NCBI GenBank assembly: GCA_029844215.1
Contig: CM056734.1
Location: 20,036,501 to 20,100,500, forward strand
Origin: Przewalskia tangutica
Lineage: Eukaryota; Streptophyta; Magnoliopsida; Solanales; Solanaceae
Direction: 5' to 3'
Length of the DNA: 64,000 nt
The notes beneath the pieces are model-generated. The model did not search any database. It saw nothing but the letters and a program-made list of their open reading frames with translations, and had not been told where the DNA came from. A program made the translations under genes and the position numbers. Position 1 is the stretch's first letter, and the number at the start of each line of letters is the position of its first letter. Below are positions 1-10,954 of the stretch, piece after piece.

Positions 1-1600
1 ATTATACTTTTTTAAATTATCATCGTCTATTATCATCCCATTATGTCTTTGTATCATCATTGACCTTTGTCCCCATTCCTAAGTCTACAGGTGAATCCCT
101 TTCTCATCCTGGATGGCGACAGGCTATGATTGAGGAGATGTCTGCTTTACACACGAGTGGTACTTGAGAGCTTATTCCTCTCCCTTCAGGTAAATCTATT
201 GTTCGTTGTCGTTGGGTTTATGCAGTCAAAGTGGGTCCGGACGGCAAAGTTGATCGGCTTAAGGCTCGCCTTGTTGCGAAGGGGTATACACAAATATTTG
301 GGCTTGATTACAGTGATATTTTCTCTCCCGTGGCTAAAATAGCATCCGTTCATCTTTTCTATCCATGGTTGTTTTCCGTCATTGATCTCTTTATCAGTTG
401 GACATTTAGAATGATTTTCTCCATGGTGATCTTGAGGAGGAAGTTTATATGGAGCAACCACTCGGTTTTATTGCTCAGGGGGAGTCTAATCTGGTGTGTC
501 GATTGCGTCGGTCACTTCATGATCTGAAACAGTCTCCTCGAGCATGGTTTGGTAAATTCAACACAGTAATTCAGGAGTTTGGTATGACCCGCAATGAAGC
601 AGATCATTCTGTGTTTTATCGACATTCTGCTCCAGATATGAGTATTTATTTGGTGGTTTATGTTGACGATATCGTTATAACTGGCAATGATCAAGATGAT
701 ATTGCTAGTTTAAAGCAACATCTCTTTCAGCATTTCCAGACAAAGGATCTCGACAGACTAAAGTATTTTCTAGGTATTGAGGTTGCCCAATCCACGTCAA
801 GTATTGTTATTTCGCAACACACGTATGCCTTAGACATTCTTGAGGAGACAGGAATAATGGGTTGTAAACCCATTGAAACTCCTATGGATCTGAATGCTAA
901 ACTCTTGCCAAGACAGGGGAGCCACTCAGTGATCCTGGAAGATATAAGCTGTTGGTTGGTAAGTTGAATTATCTCACAGTGACTAGACCTGACATTTCGT
1001 TTTCTGTAAGTGTTGTAAGTCATTTTATGGATTCTTCGTGTGATAGTTATTGGGATGCAGTTATCCGCACTTTGCGATATATTAAGTCAGCCCCAGATAA
1101 AGCACTGCTTTTCGAAGATCGAGGCCATGGGCAGATCGTTGGATATACAGACGCTGATTATGCAGGATCACCCTCTGATAGACGTTCTACATCCGGATAT
1201 TGTGTGTTAATAGGAGGTACTTTGGTGACCTGGAAGAGTAAAAAACAGAGTGTCGTTGCTCGATCTAGTGTTGAATCAGAGTATCCAGCAATGGTTGTAG
1301 CAACTTGTGAGCTAGTTTGGATTAAGCAGTTGCTCAGAGAATTAAAATTTGGAGAAATCAATCAAATGAAACTTGTGTGTGATAACAAAGCGACCTTCAT
1401 ATCGCATCAAATCCGGTATTTCATGAGGACTAAGCACATTGAGATTGACTGAGGAAAAGATACTCTCCGGAGATATTGTTATTAAATTTGTAAAGTCGAG
1501 TGATCGGCTTGCAGATATTTTCACGAAGTCAATTAGTCGTCCGCGTATTACATACATTTGTAACAAGCTCGGTACATATTACTTATATGCAACAGCTTGA
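1..1600 (+). pseudogene. copia pol: RT and RNase H (disrupted)
   Basis: Frames in this stretch encode copia reverse transcriptase and RNase H. The RT start (KARLVAKGYTQ, LDYSDIFSPVAK) is near 260-340. The RT palm motif YVDDIVITGND is near 658-690, followed by LKYFLGIEVAQ. RNase H follows with TDADYAGSPSDRRSTSG and ARSSVESEY. The tail ADIFTKS leads to a TGA at 1598-1600. The reading frame breaks near 130-170 (in-frame stop), about 340-450, about 930-960 and about 1400-1460, so no full polyprotein can be made. In life this enzyme copies element RNA into DNA inside virus-like particles; here it is a relic. Confidence 0.85.
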
Positions 1601-1735
1601 GGGGGAGTGTTAGAATAGGAGTAGGAATAAGATTTGTCTATAGTATCCTACGTGGAAAAAGATTGAGATGTAATATCTATAAATAACGCTCAATATAATA
1701 ATGTAGATACACAATTCAATAATATATTTTTCTCC
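1597..1735 (+). repeat. polypurine tract and 3' LTR of the first copia element
   Basis: A purine tract (TTGAGGGGGAG) ends at 1607 and the LTR begins TGTTAGAATAGG at 1608. A TATA-like motif (CTATAAATAACG) lies near 1676-1687. The distal boundary cannot be fixed without the 5' LTR. Confidence 0.6.
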
Positions 1736-1739
1736 CATA

Positions 1740-2070
1740 ATTACTCACAAAAGTAAAATTATCCAAACTAATATTTCCATTATTTCCTAGGTAAATAAAA
1801 ATGTTGATTGAGGGCAAAATAGGAGCAAAATGTTTAAAAACACTTCTGTTAAATCATTGCTTTTAATAGTCCTAACAAAGAACGGAAAGTTTCTACTAGA
1901 GGAGTTTTTTAGATATTTCTCAAACTATCGGGGATGTCCATTTAGTTTTGCTAAACTAGAGTGGAGGTCCAATGTATTTCACCCAAAGTTAATTCATTAA
2001 TTAAGTCTGCTTGCCTAATTGTGTTCTATAATATCAAAAAATAATTCATTAATTAAACAAAGAACAAAAG
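1740..2070. other. AT-rich intergenic stretch
   Basis: No coding potential, RNA gene or repeat structure is evident here. It separates the copia 3' end from the possible last exon of the minus-strand OB-fold gene. Confidence 0.5.
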
Positions 2071-2074
2071 GCAC

Positions 2075-2101
2075 TTATAGGTTGGTGCAAGATAAAGCAG
2101 C
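2075..2101 (-). CDS. possible terminal exon of the OB-fold gene
   Basis: After a TATTTCAG acceptor, a phase-0 exon would encode AALSCTNL and then TAA at 2077-2075. It is very short, so it could be chance. Transcript evidence would decide between this and read-through past 2366. Confidence 0.25.
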   Translation of the reverse strand, partial: AALSCTNL

Positions 2102-5100
2102 CTGAAATACATAACAGAGGCCAAGATAGTCTACAAATAAATTCATTCTGTAGCATAAATACATCCAAATTTGGACTTCATCAACTGTGAGACTAATTAA
2201 GGAGAAGAAAGAAACCTCCTCCATCTAAGCCGTGCATAGGTGGGGCACAGGGAAGAAAGAAATTTGAGAAGGAGAAAAGGGTGCTGGATCAATGCACTCC
2301 TAGTCTCTACTCAGGTATATGCTATTGAAAATTAGCACAGAAGTTTCAAGAGAAAGGATACATACTTGATGGTTTTTTAATTCAACAGCAGCTCCCTGCT
2401 GCAGCCATGTAACAATTTTTTGAAGCTTATCCTTTGCTGCCATACCAATTCGACAGCTGCGCATCAGCGCGTCCACACCTGCAAAGACAATAAATCAATA
2501 TTTTAGCTCAGGTCTGAAGCAGACTGGTCTAGTTCCCACCAAACTACAGTAATATTGAAAGAAATACACTAAACAATTTAGTATGTATTTCCTTTTTTAT
2601 GCTTGTAAAAGTTTGCGAAGTACTCAATGTCGAGACATAATATACAGTTCTAAGTACATCTGTACATGAAGTCTGATCAGAAAGCAGAAATTAATTTATT
2701 TCAGGCACTCATGACAAGTGAAGCATGGCTAAATCAAATTCGGCTATTTAACACCTTTTGGTGGTGCCACATGGGAGTCTAGACTAATTTTTCAAACCAC
2801 CCTGCAAGTATGACAATCCGGTGGCTACCTCAGTACTGTAAGAGGAGTCTGGCTCATAATTTACTAAGAAAGCTTACATTAAGCTAATACATGAGTTTCC
2901 TGTTACTACATATTGAGGGTGTGATTTCCAAAGGTTACACATTTACAGCTGATGAGAAGTTTGTAAGAGGATACAAATAGCTTATTAGAGAAAAAGATTT
3001 ATTTTGTGCTAATTGTATAAGGCTTTAAGCACGTTTTATTGGTGATATAATCCTAGGAAGCTCATGGGCAGTTATGAGGGCTAAGATTCGTGATGGAGCT
3101 TCAAGCGTGTGTTGTCATGTCACACGTTACTTGATGATGGAGATGGAGCCTAGCCTTTGGAGGCCATTGAAGACAACTACTGGAGAGGCTTCAAGCTATG
3201 GAAGATAGTATGGAAGGAACAAGACACAACTCACTCAAGTTCCTTCACCTGAGACTATGCCGAGGAGCTCCAAGACATACGAGCCGTGTTCATGCAAGGA
3301 GAGGCCTTGGAGACCCTTGAGGGACTCAACCTAGTTGAAGAAGAGAAGCATGGGATCGGATGAATAAGTCAAGACCGGAAGGTGGATATTTATGCGAAGA
3401 GGCTAATATTTGAAGACAAGTCATCATTCCACTACCAAACAAGGCCCTTACCTCATTAAGGGTATTTTTGTAATAGCTAGCTAGTCTTCTTAGACTACAA
3501 CATACCCAATGAAATCCCACAACGTGGGATCTCGGGAGAGTAGAGTGTACGCAGATCTTACTTCTACCTTGGTAGGTAGAGAGGTTGTTTCCGAAAGACC
3601 CTCAGCTCAAGAGAAATCATAAGCAAAAGAAACGGTCAGACACGGGTAAGAAATTTAAAGCAGTATGAAAATAAAAGTAACGAAAGCGAATAAGTCATGA
3701 TAAAACATTCTGAAAAAGAAGCAGTAACTACCACATGTAAATAAGATAATCGAAGTACATGAAACAACAGATAGCAACAAAAATAAAAGGACAGGAAACT
3801 ACAAAACGATAATGCGTCTACTAGTATGATAGGCTAAGCGGGACTACCTACTAACCTTCTACCCTAATATGGGTTCTCCATAGCCTCCTATCTAAGGTCA
3901 TGTCTTTATTAAGCTGGAACTGCGCCATGTCTTGTCTAATCAACTCCCCCCAATACTTTTTCGACGTACCTCTACCTCTTCTAAAATCATCCATAGCCAA
4001 CCTCTCAAACCTCATCGATTGTCTCTCCTCTTCACATGTCCAAACCATCTCAGTCTCGCTTCCCGCATTTTATCCTCCACCGAGGCTATTCCCACCTTGT
4101 CCCGGATATCTTCATTCCTAATCCGATCTCTCCTAGTATGCCCACACATCCATTGCAACATTCTCATTTCCGCAACTTTCATCTTCGAATATGGGAGTTT
4201 TTGACAGACCAACACTCCGCCCCATAAAACATAGTCGGTCTAACCACCATTTTGTAAAACTTACCTTTTAAGTTTTGGCGGTACCTTCTTATCACACATC
4301 ACTTCATACGCGAGCCTCCATTTCATTCACGCTGCACCAATATTGTGTGACATCATTATCAATCTCTTTATTTCCTTGAATAGACCCAAGATACCTGAAA
4401 CTACCTTTCTTCTGATGACCTGGGTACCAAGCCTCACTTCCACGCTAGCCTCATGTGGCACGTCATTGAACTTGCACTTCAAGTACTCCATCTTGATCCT
4501 ACTCAATTTGAACCCTTTAGACTCCAGAGTTGTCCCAAACCCTCTAGCTTATCATTAACTCTGCTGCGAGTCTCGTCAATCAGGACTATGTCATCCGTGA
4601 GTAACATACATCATGACACTTGACCTTGAAGTTGTCGCGTCAAACCATCCATCACGAGGGCAAATAAAATGGGCTAAGAGCCGACCCCTGGTGCAACCCC
4701 GTCACAACGGGGAAATGCCCCGAGTCTCCTCCCACTATCCTAACCCTGATCTTGGCTCCATCACACATGTCATTTATCGCCCTAATGTACGTCACATGTA
4801 CACCTCTAGCTTCCGAGCATCTCCATAGAACCTCACTTGGCACTTTATCGTAAGCCTTTTTCTAGTCTTCTTAGCCTAAGTAGTATAAATACTACACTTG
4901 TTATTTTATTACTTAGCTTTGATGAATTGAGAATTGAAATACTCTTTTGAGAGTGATAGTTGTTTAGTTAGTAGCTATAGAGTGTAGTGTTATAGTTCAT
5001 CATGGTGGATTCCATTGTTGGCTATTGAAACCTTTATCCCTTGATTTCATATGAGAGTTGCTCATTTATGGATTCAATTGAGTCTCTTCTTTGATTTCAA

Positions 5101-7635
5101 ATAGTATAGGTTCTTTGGATTGAATTCAATTGGGAGGGTTTGGTATAGAGTCCAAATTTGCCCATAAATTCACTATCCATTAGGTCTTGCTTCTATTCTC
5201 ATCCCTATTTCTTCACTTATCATCTTTGATTTCTTGCTATCTTTAGTTTCCGCATTTCGTTGTTTGAATCCGTGTCTTCCACAAGTCGGATCATTATCAA
5301 TTGATTATGATACTTGCTAGTCTTAACAACCCACCCCCACCCCCACCACCACCCAGAAAACTCCCTTTCCTCTTCTATTTATGGAGAGCTGCTGAATTAG
5401 ACAAGGAAGGATCCACATTTGTTCTCCATGTAATTGATCCACTTGATCTGTTCTCAGTCTACTGAGAACTGGGAGCTTGCGAGCATCTTTAACAACTTAC
5501 ACCCACAACACATCAACGTACTGCAAAAAGAGAGAAGAAGGAGGAGTAGTAGTAAAAGGAGGGTACTAAATTGGAGTTTTATAAAGCCTCCTTTATCGGA
5601 GTTGAACCAATGAGAAAGAGAAGAAGGAGGAGAATACTAGATTGGTGTTTTACAAAACCGCTTATTGTATTTGAACCGAGGGAGGAGGAGGAGGAGGATA
5701 TACAATCCAATTTATCGTGATTGATAGTTAGCATGTTGGATAACTGCATTCTGATATGCGAGGTAATAAAGTTTATTGGCATATCACATTATTAATGCGC
5801 CACCAAAAAGGTTCAACGAAACAAGGAAATATGCATTTCTTTATCATCTGCAACGAAGAAAGAAAGAGAGGGCGAACAAAGACTTGCAATCTAAAGTATT
5901 ATATCATGAAGATATAAATGGTGTTCAAAATGAATGGATATCCGTAGGAGAAACAGGAGTTCGAGCTTTCTTTTTTGTTTCATCAGTGTCTGTAACACCA
6001 TATACTAGCCTCCCGAAGGTCAATTTAGTGGCATCACACAATTATTCAGAAAACATTACACAGATTTGGCATCCAAACATGCATAGTCATCTTGGGCTCT
6101 GTCCCCTGGAAACAGTACATGCTAGGCAGCCATTAAGATTTTTTTTATTCGAGTCACCCTTTACAACAATTGAGTGTCTAGTCATGTATTCCTGATACTC
6201 CAAAGCCTGATCATATCTACCAAAGATGTATAACAGAACCTTATGAGTTGTAGAGGAGAGAGTGAGAGTACCTTTAGAAGCAAGTGACTTGTATGAATGG
6301 ACAACACATTGCAAAGTTGAGCATTGTACAGTTCTAGCCTCAATTAATCCGCCAACTCTTGTAATCTTAATATCTGAAAACGAAAAAGTTATTAAATGCA
6401 TTACCTGAAAATTGGAGCATCATAACAACACAAACGTAGCAGATTCCATGTAAGCGAGAAGCAGAGAGGATGAGACAGCTATATGAGATAAATGAATTTA
6501 GAAGGTCCTTTTAGGCAATGACTGAACAGTGAGCAGTAGCACCATTACACCACAAACAAAGTCAATGCTACATACTATTTTTGAGAAGCTATTTGCATAT
6601 AATTCCAAAATAAAACTTGTTATTGTCCATCAGCTCTAGGTAAATTTAATTAAGAGATAGGCAAATGCAAAGGGAATACAACAAGGAAGTTGAGTAATTT
6701 CAACGTCACCAGTCGTATAATAGTAAAGTAAACCTGCCTGTTTCCAAGATCTTATGATTTAATTTATGAAATCCAAATCCCATCTTTATCCGGGTTTGCT
6801 GTTTATATATTCAGTTATCGAATATGCCACAGATTGGTTGGCAGCAGTGACTCATTATTTTTAGAATTCAACTATATGTATTGTTGAAATATTTTGAAAT
6901 AATGGTCAAATACACACCTGAACTATCACTTTTTTTGCGAGTTTCACACCCCAACTATTAATTGTTTCCTTTTCCTACCTAAACAATCGTCATCTATGTA
7001 TTAAAACACACTTATGTTGATAGTTTAGGTAGCAAAAGGGAACGGATACTCGGCCTAGTAGGCTAGTAAGCATAGATGGTGATAGTTCAGATAGGAAAAG
7101 ATAACTATTGATAGTTTGTGTGTGAAATTCACGAAAAAGTTATAGTTCAGTGTTTTTATCATTAACTCAAATATTTTAAAACTATAAATTTATACTAATT
7201 CTCTACTCATAATAAAAGAAAAAAGAAAAAAGAAATATAACAGTGGGTTCGGTGATAAATATTTAATTCCGTGAAATATAAGTTGGAAAACCTTACTTTG
7301 AAGCAAGATGATATCTCCAGCAACGAATGTGGATGCCAATTGTTTGTTCCATATTGTAACAGGAAAAAAAGGGCGAGTGTCATCACCCACCTGTATGTCC
7401 GTCCTTATGACCTCTGCTCCATTTCCACCTTTTCTCCATAGCTTATACTGCAAAATTATATACATGCCTCACTAATTATATCAACTCACTCAAAGTACCT
7501 AAGCCATATATAAACAACAACTACCTGAATTGGGGTGATATTGTGTACCAAAACGAGGAGTTGGACGTACTCATCGATGTGAGCTGGTGCTTTGCAGAGG
7601 TCGATTAGAGGACCATAACATACTATTGCCGCCAT
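2075..7635 (-). CDS. spliced gene for a small OB-fold-like protein
   Basis: This is the only convincing host gene. Exons on the minus strand are 7635-7525 (37 codons), 7447-7297 (50 codons plus 1 nt), 6373-6272 and 2478-2366, with a possible last exon 2101-2075. Every junction has GT-AG borders and the phases match: phase 0, then A|AT giving Asn, then G|GT giving Gly. The product starts MAAIVCYGPLIDLC and runs about 160-170 residues. Alternating strands such as VIRTDIQVGDDTRPFFPV, TIWNKQL, GDIILLQNIKITR and EARTVQCSTLQ look like an OB fold of single-stranded nucleic-acid-binding proteins (RPA-like). That fold is inferred from pattern, not from a search. An upstream in-frame ATG at 7689 would add 18 basic residues; I chose 7635. 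Introns 2 and 3 carry transposon insertions. I cannot give a gene name. Confidence 0.65.
2366..2478 (-). CDS. OB-fold gene, exon 4
   Basis: Begins after a CTTTGCAG acceptor 3.8 kb downstream of exon 3 and ends CATCAA|GTATG. It encodes VDALMRSCRIGMAAKDKLQ and IVTWLQQGAAVELKNHQ, a helical-looking C-terminal part. The match in phase across an intron full of transposons supports a real exon. Without splicing at the donor, the frame would read on to a stop at 2300-2302. Confidence 0.55.
2510..3000. other. intron 3, unassigned part
   Basis: AT-rich intronic sequence. I see no coding exon or clear repeat structure. Confidence 0.4.
3494..4861 (-). mobile_element. 5'-truncated LINE with 13-bp TSD
   Basis: The 13-bp string CTAGTCTTCTTAG is repeated at 3481-3493 and 4862-4874, the long direct repeat expected of target-primed reverse transcription. 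Coding remnants read on the minus strand, so the 3' end is on the left. The 3' tail (3494-3850) is non-coding and has a second copy at 21744-22057. The right edge cuts into the RT, so the copy is 5' truncated. Confidence 0.8.
3849..4860 (-). pseudogene. LINE reverse transcriptase, C-terminal part
   Basis: Minus-strand frames read GLHQGSALSPF near 4690, a block conserved in plant non-LTR (RTE-like) reverse transcriptases. Further on comes KMKVAEMRMLQWMCGHTRR and ASVEDKMREARLRWFGHV near 4030-4190, the familiar C-terminal block of these proteins. Frameshifts separate the pieces. The apurinic endonuclease domain and most of the RT are missing because of the 5' truncation. Confidence 0.8.
5320..5780. 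repeat. low-complexity and imperfect duplicated stretch in intron 3
   Basis: A C-rich simple tract (CCCACCCCCACCCCCACC) near 5329-5355 is followed by GGA/GAA-rich sequence. Segments near 5538-5612 and 5618-5690 share GGAGGAG, a GGAGTTTTA/GGTGTTTTA core and a TTGAACC tail, suggesting an imperfect duplication of about 80 bp. Confidence 0.4.
5780..6271. other. intron 3, unassigned part near exon 3
   Basis: An open plus-strand frame (5776-6195) shows no recognisable domain and lies inside the intron of the minus-strand gene. I treat it as non-coding. Confidence 0.35.
6272..6373 (-). CDS. OB-fold gene, exon 3
   Basis: Begins after a GTTTTCAG acceptor and ends at AAAG|GTACTC. It encodes NIKITRVGGLIEARTV and CVVHSYKSLASK. 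Its last G joins the GT that opens exon 4 to give Gly. Confidence 0.65.
6887..7180. mobile_element. foldback MITE-like element in intron 2
   Basis: The two ends are imperfect inverted repeats. The left arm starts AAATATTTTGAAATAATGG with CACACCTGAACTATCAC; the right arm ends with the reverse complement of a related string (CACTGAACTATAACTTTTTC). The whole stretch of about 290 bp could fold on itself. No coding capacity. Exact ends and TSD are uncertain. Confidence 0.6.
7297..7447 (-). CDS. OB-fold gene, exon 2
   Basis: Begins after a TTTTGCAG acceptor and ends at A|GTAAGG. It encodes the most conserved-looking stretch, YKLWRKGGNGAEV through GDIILLQ. It ends after the first base of a codon and fits exon 3 exactly. 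Confidence 0.65.
7525..7635 (-). CDS. OB-fold gene, exon 1 (coding)
   Basis: Thirty-seven codons from the MAAIV start to a CAG|GTAGT donor, ending in phase 0. The start at 7635 has AAAATGGCG context. A longer in-frame start at 7689 exists. Confidence 0.6.
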
Positions 7636-7699
7636 TTTCTTCTCTTTTCGTTTTGCTGATGTTTTAATTCTCCCGTTTGGGCTTTTCATGACCCGACCC

Positions 7700-8300
7700 G
7701 GTCTTCGATGTTATACAATTGAGTCCTTGGCCAAAATTGTTTGTTATTTACGACTTACGAGAGTAAGTCTATTTTGAATCTTTAAATATAATCTTGAACA
7801 TGTTTAATCTCTTAAGTTTTCTAAAATGGAACACTTTTTTTCTTACATAATCGACTTAAAAACTAATGTTAACTATCAAAAACACAGTTAACAGACTTTT
7901 GAACTGACCGAATGACCGCAAAAACGATAGACTTAGAAAATGAACTAAATTCGATCGTTTTCAGTCAGTCTATTTAAAAAGTTTGGTCGGAGTTTAGACC
8001 AAATATTTGATAAAATGAGCTATTTAAACTGAAATTATTTCATAATGCAATAACCAAATAAACAGAAAAAAAATACTAAAGATGAGCTCTTAAGTGGCTT
8101 ACTTGATCAAGAGGACGGCCAAGGAAAAATATATTGGCCCAGCCATCACAACAACATCCAAAAAATGATCAAGTTTTTGGAATACTTGAATGACGAGGAA
8201 GAAAAGGTATAGAAAATTAAAGATTATATAAGATTAGAGAGTAATTTTTCTGATCTTATATTAATTTTTTATTTTTCAGTATCATCACTTGTAATATCAT
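7700..8300. other. upstream region of the OB-fold gene
   Basis: AT-rich sequence upstream of the minus-strand start at 7635, so it should hold that gene's promoter. I see no motif strong enough to call. Confidence 0.35.
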
Positions 8301-8311
8301 CATAGAGTATG

Positions 8312-9650
8312 CAGTGGCGGACGCAAAGAATTTTCAAACTGGGTGCATATATTTAATAAAGTTTACAAATCAAACGGGTGTCCAAATTTAATAAAGTTTA
8401 CAAATCATAATTATCCCCTACACATTTTTATATTTTGAAAACGTTTAATTACATCATCATTTGTAACACTCTTAAGCAAAAAAATTTCAATAAAACATAC
8501 AAGACAATCATTTAAAAATTGACCACAAATTCGGTTTCGTAGATCCGTCTTGACAGTATTCATTGCAGAGAAGCATCTTTCCACGCTTGCTGCTGCTACC
8601 GGCAAAATCAATGTGAACTTCAAAAGCCGACACACCAATGGATACGACAAGTATTTTAGTGTTTGCACAAGCAATGTAGATAGATCAACAAGCCCCTCCA
8701 ATCGACTGAATCTGTCTTCTGATCGCAAATCCATAATATATGTCTCTAGTTGATTTTCAAGCATCATACAATCAACTAGAGAGAAGTCATCAGGATAAAG
8801 CTGAGTCATTCTTACCAATTTTGCTATATTGAAATCAACAAAATCATTACTTGGATTCAAACAAGCAACACAAAGAAGAAACTCCGAATTGACCTCATTG
8901 AACCGATCATTAATCTCTAAAATTTGCTGATCTATAATGACATTAAAACATTCCACACGATAATAAAAATCGTTAGTAATGTTTGTCTTACGCCGAGGAC
9001 GGTGGCGATTAACATATTCAACATTCATACCCACACAATCAATCTTGTTCTCATTGCAAAAACCAGTAATCTTACCTAGAAGAGATTCTCATCCATCATT
9101 TCTTGTCGCTTGCAATTTCTGCCTAGTTACTTTAACAAGTGTCATAGCATTCAAAATATATGTATCTTTCCTTTGCAAAGCTAATGACAACTCATTTGCG
9201 AACGAAAGTACAGTCAGCATCAATTGCAAATTAAAGACAAAATCAAATGATTGCAAATATCCCAATAAACTAACTGTTTGAGCTTTTTTCGATGAATCTG
9301 TAGTCACATTATAAAATTGTGATAATTAATAAAAACTAGTCACATTATAGAATTGTGTCAGTTTCAAATAAACGTTGGTATACGCGGACCGCGGTTGTTT
9401 CTCCACTTTTCTGAAACTAAAGATAAATATTTCATATGCAAAATTTCTTACTTATATTTCAACTTTCCTTAGTAGCACTTCTCCAACACTATTTTTGCCC
9501 TGCATTTCAGTCAATTCAACACTATAGGTGGGTCACGTTGAAAATGATAGGTGAGTCACCTTGTAAAACGGAGGTCGTTTTACATGGTAATAAAAAAAAT
9601 GAAAGTGGGTGCACTTGCACCCAGTTTGGAAAGTGTGTGTCCGCCACTTG
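8312..9650 (-). mobile_element. decayed hAT DNA transposon
   Basis: The left end reads CAGTGGCGGACGC and the right end is the inverse of CAAGTGGCGGACAC, matching hAT-style terminal inverted repeats with one indel. Between them lies hAT transposase sequence on the minus strand. Flanking 8-bp strings do not match, so the TSD has decayed or the ends are slightly misplaced. A 30-bp duplication containing TTTAATAAAGTTTACAAATC lies near 8340-8407. At about 1.34 kb the element is internally deleted. Confidence 0.7.
8411..9307 (-). pseudogene. hAT transposase fragment
   Basis: The upstream piece (9307-9089) reads KKAQTVSLLGYLQSFDFVF and LALQRKDTYILNAMTLVK, typical of zinc-finger (TTF-type) hAT transposases. 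After a frameshift near 9089-9034, the C-terminal piece ends in a hAT dimerisation domain: LTLILPVAAASVERCFSAM-like, then KTDLRNR and FLNDCLVCFIE near 8480-8620. The N-terminal zinc finger and most of the catalytic core are gone, so it cannot transpose itself. Confidence 0.75.
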
Positions 9651-9654
9651 TTAT

Positions 9655-10060
9655 AAATTATGTGATGATCATAGCCTATCTTATTTTAGTTTTTTTTTTC
9701 TTGCATTCTGGTTAAGAAGTGTACTCTTTTCCCGTCGAGACACGGTTTTTTACTTATATATAAAAGGCAGAATCTAGGCTATCTGGCCTAGTTTTCCCAA
9801 AAAAAAGAAAAAGTGGCTTACTTGATACTCCCTTTAGTATTCGTTATAGTCAAATAAATAGCGTAACCGGTTAATTTTATATATAGTTAATAGTAATAGT
9901 TTCATAATGAAGTATTGAACGTTGCACGGAATAAGTAGTTAATTGTTTCATAATCCTTCTATTCATATAAAAAGAAGAAAAACGATCTAGTGTACGTAGG
10001 TACGATCAAACACAACTAAGAATTAATTCAATATAGATTTAAAGGGAGACGAGATAATTA
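9655..10060. other. AT-rich spacer
   Basis: No gene, repeat or RNA structure seen between the hAT element and the solo LTR. Confidence 0.4.
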
Positions 10061-10328
10061 AATATTGTTGGAAATTTACCTAGTGGATTGAGTTTATCCC
10101 GTCCTTAATGACTTGAACACATGATGTCCCGCATGTCGAAAATATTATTTCCACACATATGTATACGTCGTACAACGTTGCTAAATTTCAAGTAGTGAAA
10201 GAGATGTTGGTACACATGTTAAGTGTTCTTAAGACATGTAAGGATGGACGATTAATTGATCAAATTGATGAGTCTCCCACAACGGTATGAGAAAAGAAGA
10301 AATGTGCAAAATACGAAAATTGGGAAGA

Positions 10329-10500
10329 GCCACAGCGCCGTAACAGGGCCGCAACACCGAGCCACGACGGGTTAGCGCCGCGACGCTACTTGACCAAGGG
10401 CCGTGGCGCCTCCGAATAGGATCGCGGCGCCGAATGTCCGGTGTCTCAAGTTTGGTTACTGCCTACGCGGCGCCACCAGTTTAGGGTCGCGGCGCTCTAC
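10329..10500. repeat. GC-rich module cluster in the solo LTR
   Basis: Repeated GCGCC/GGCGCC words (CAGCGCCGTAAC, TAGCGCCGCGACGC, GGGCCGTGGCGCC, GATCGCGGCGCC, ACGCGGCGCC, GTCGCGGCGCT) stand in strong contrast to AT-rich flanks. Several copies are in opposite orientation. Related clusters occur at 12421, 15041, 21121, 26424, 28052 and 54277. Confidence 0.75.
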
Positions 10501-10635
10501 GTGCAGTGAACCCGAATGTGAACTCATTTCAAGGCCATGAATCAGCCAACTCTTGCCATGATCAAGGCAACCTTTGAGGAGTTCTATGTGACTCAATTAG
10601 TGCATTCACATGGTATGTGAATGACCACATTGCAC

Positions 10636-10646
10636 CTATAAATAGA
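10636..10646 (+). promoter_or_regulatory. TATA box of the solo LTR
   Basis: CTATAAATAGA about 310 bp before the LTR end fits a retrotransposon core promoter, with transcription expected roughly 30 bp downstream. Confidence 0.45.
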
Positions 10647-10954
10647 GGTCTCAATTCTCATTTGAAATAATCCAAAATCTGGAGATTATTTGAGCGTCTC
10701 TTCTTCTTCTAACAATCTTGAGTTCTTAATTCTTCTAGAGATTCACAAGTATTTGGCTATTACTTGTGAAAGTTGTTGTTGTTTTATCTTGGGAGACTAT
10801 TATCCACTATCCGTAAGTCATTATATACGGGGTAATTTTGCCTTAAAGAGAGAGTGTCATCACTCGACTCAGCAAACGTTGCTACCATTGTTTCTTGTCT
10901 AACCTTTCAGTTCTTCGATCCCTGTTCACACACATAAATTCCAACAAATATAAA

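Larger units (their letters stand above)
1..1735 (+). mobile_element. Ty1/copia retrotransposon, 3' part
   Basis: The window opens inside a plus-strand copia element. Reverse transcriptase, RNase H, a polypurine tract and the start of the 3' LTR follow in canonical order. The 5' LTR, gag, protease and integrase lie outside the window. The right end of the LTR is uncertain because the partner LTR is not visible; 1735 is a guess at the end of a TATA-containing LTR-like stretch. The element lies just downstream of the minus-strand OB-fold gene. Confidence 0.85.
3000..5310 (+). mobile_element. LTR-like remnant in intron 3, split by a LINE
   Basis: The flanks of the nested LINE (3494-4861) join cleanly into one sequence. 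It has a TATA-like motif (GTATAAATACTAC) near 4882-4894 and no coding capacity, and resembles a solo LTR or nonautonomous LTR element. I could not find matching TSDs, so both outer limits are approximate. Confidence 0.4.
10066..10946 (+). mobile_element. solo LTR (881 bp)
   Basis: It starts TGTTGGAAATTT and ends AAATTCCAACA, a perfect short inverted terminus of TG...CA form. A 5-bp TSD, AATAT, lies at 10061-10065 and 10947-10951. No internal region is present, so this is the product of recombination between two LTRs. It shares the opening TGTTGGAAATTT with the copia LTRs at 11752 and 20478 read on the minus strand. It contains the GC-rich module (10329-10500) and a TATA box. Confidence 0.9.

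Noticed and set aside
5776..6195. 139-codon plus-strand frame
   Set aside because: Lies in intron 3 of the minus-strand gene, no recognisable domain.
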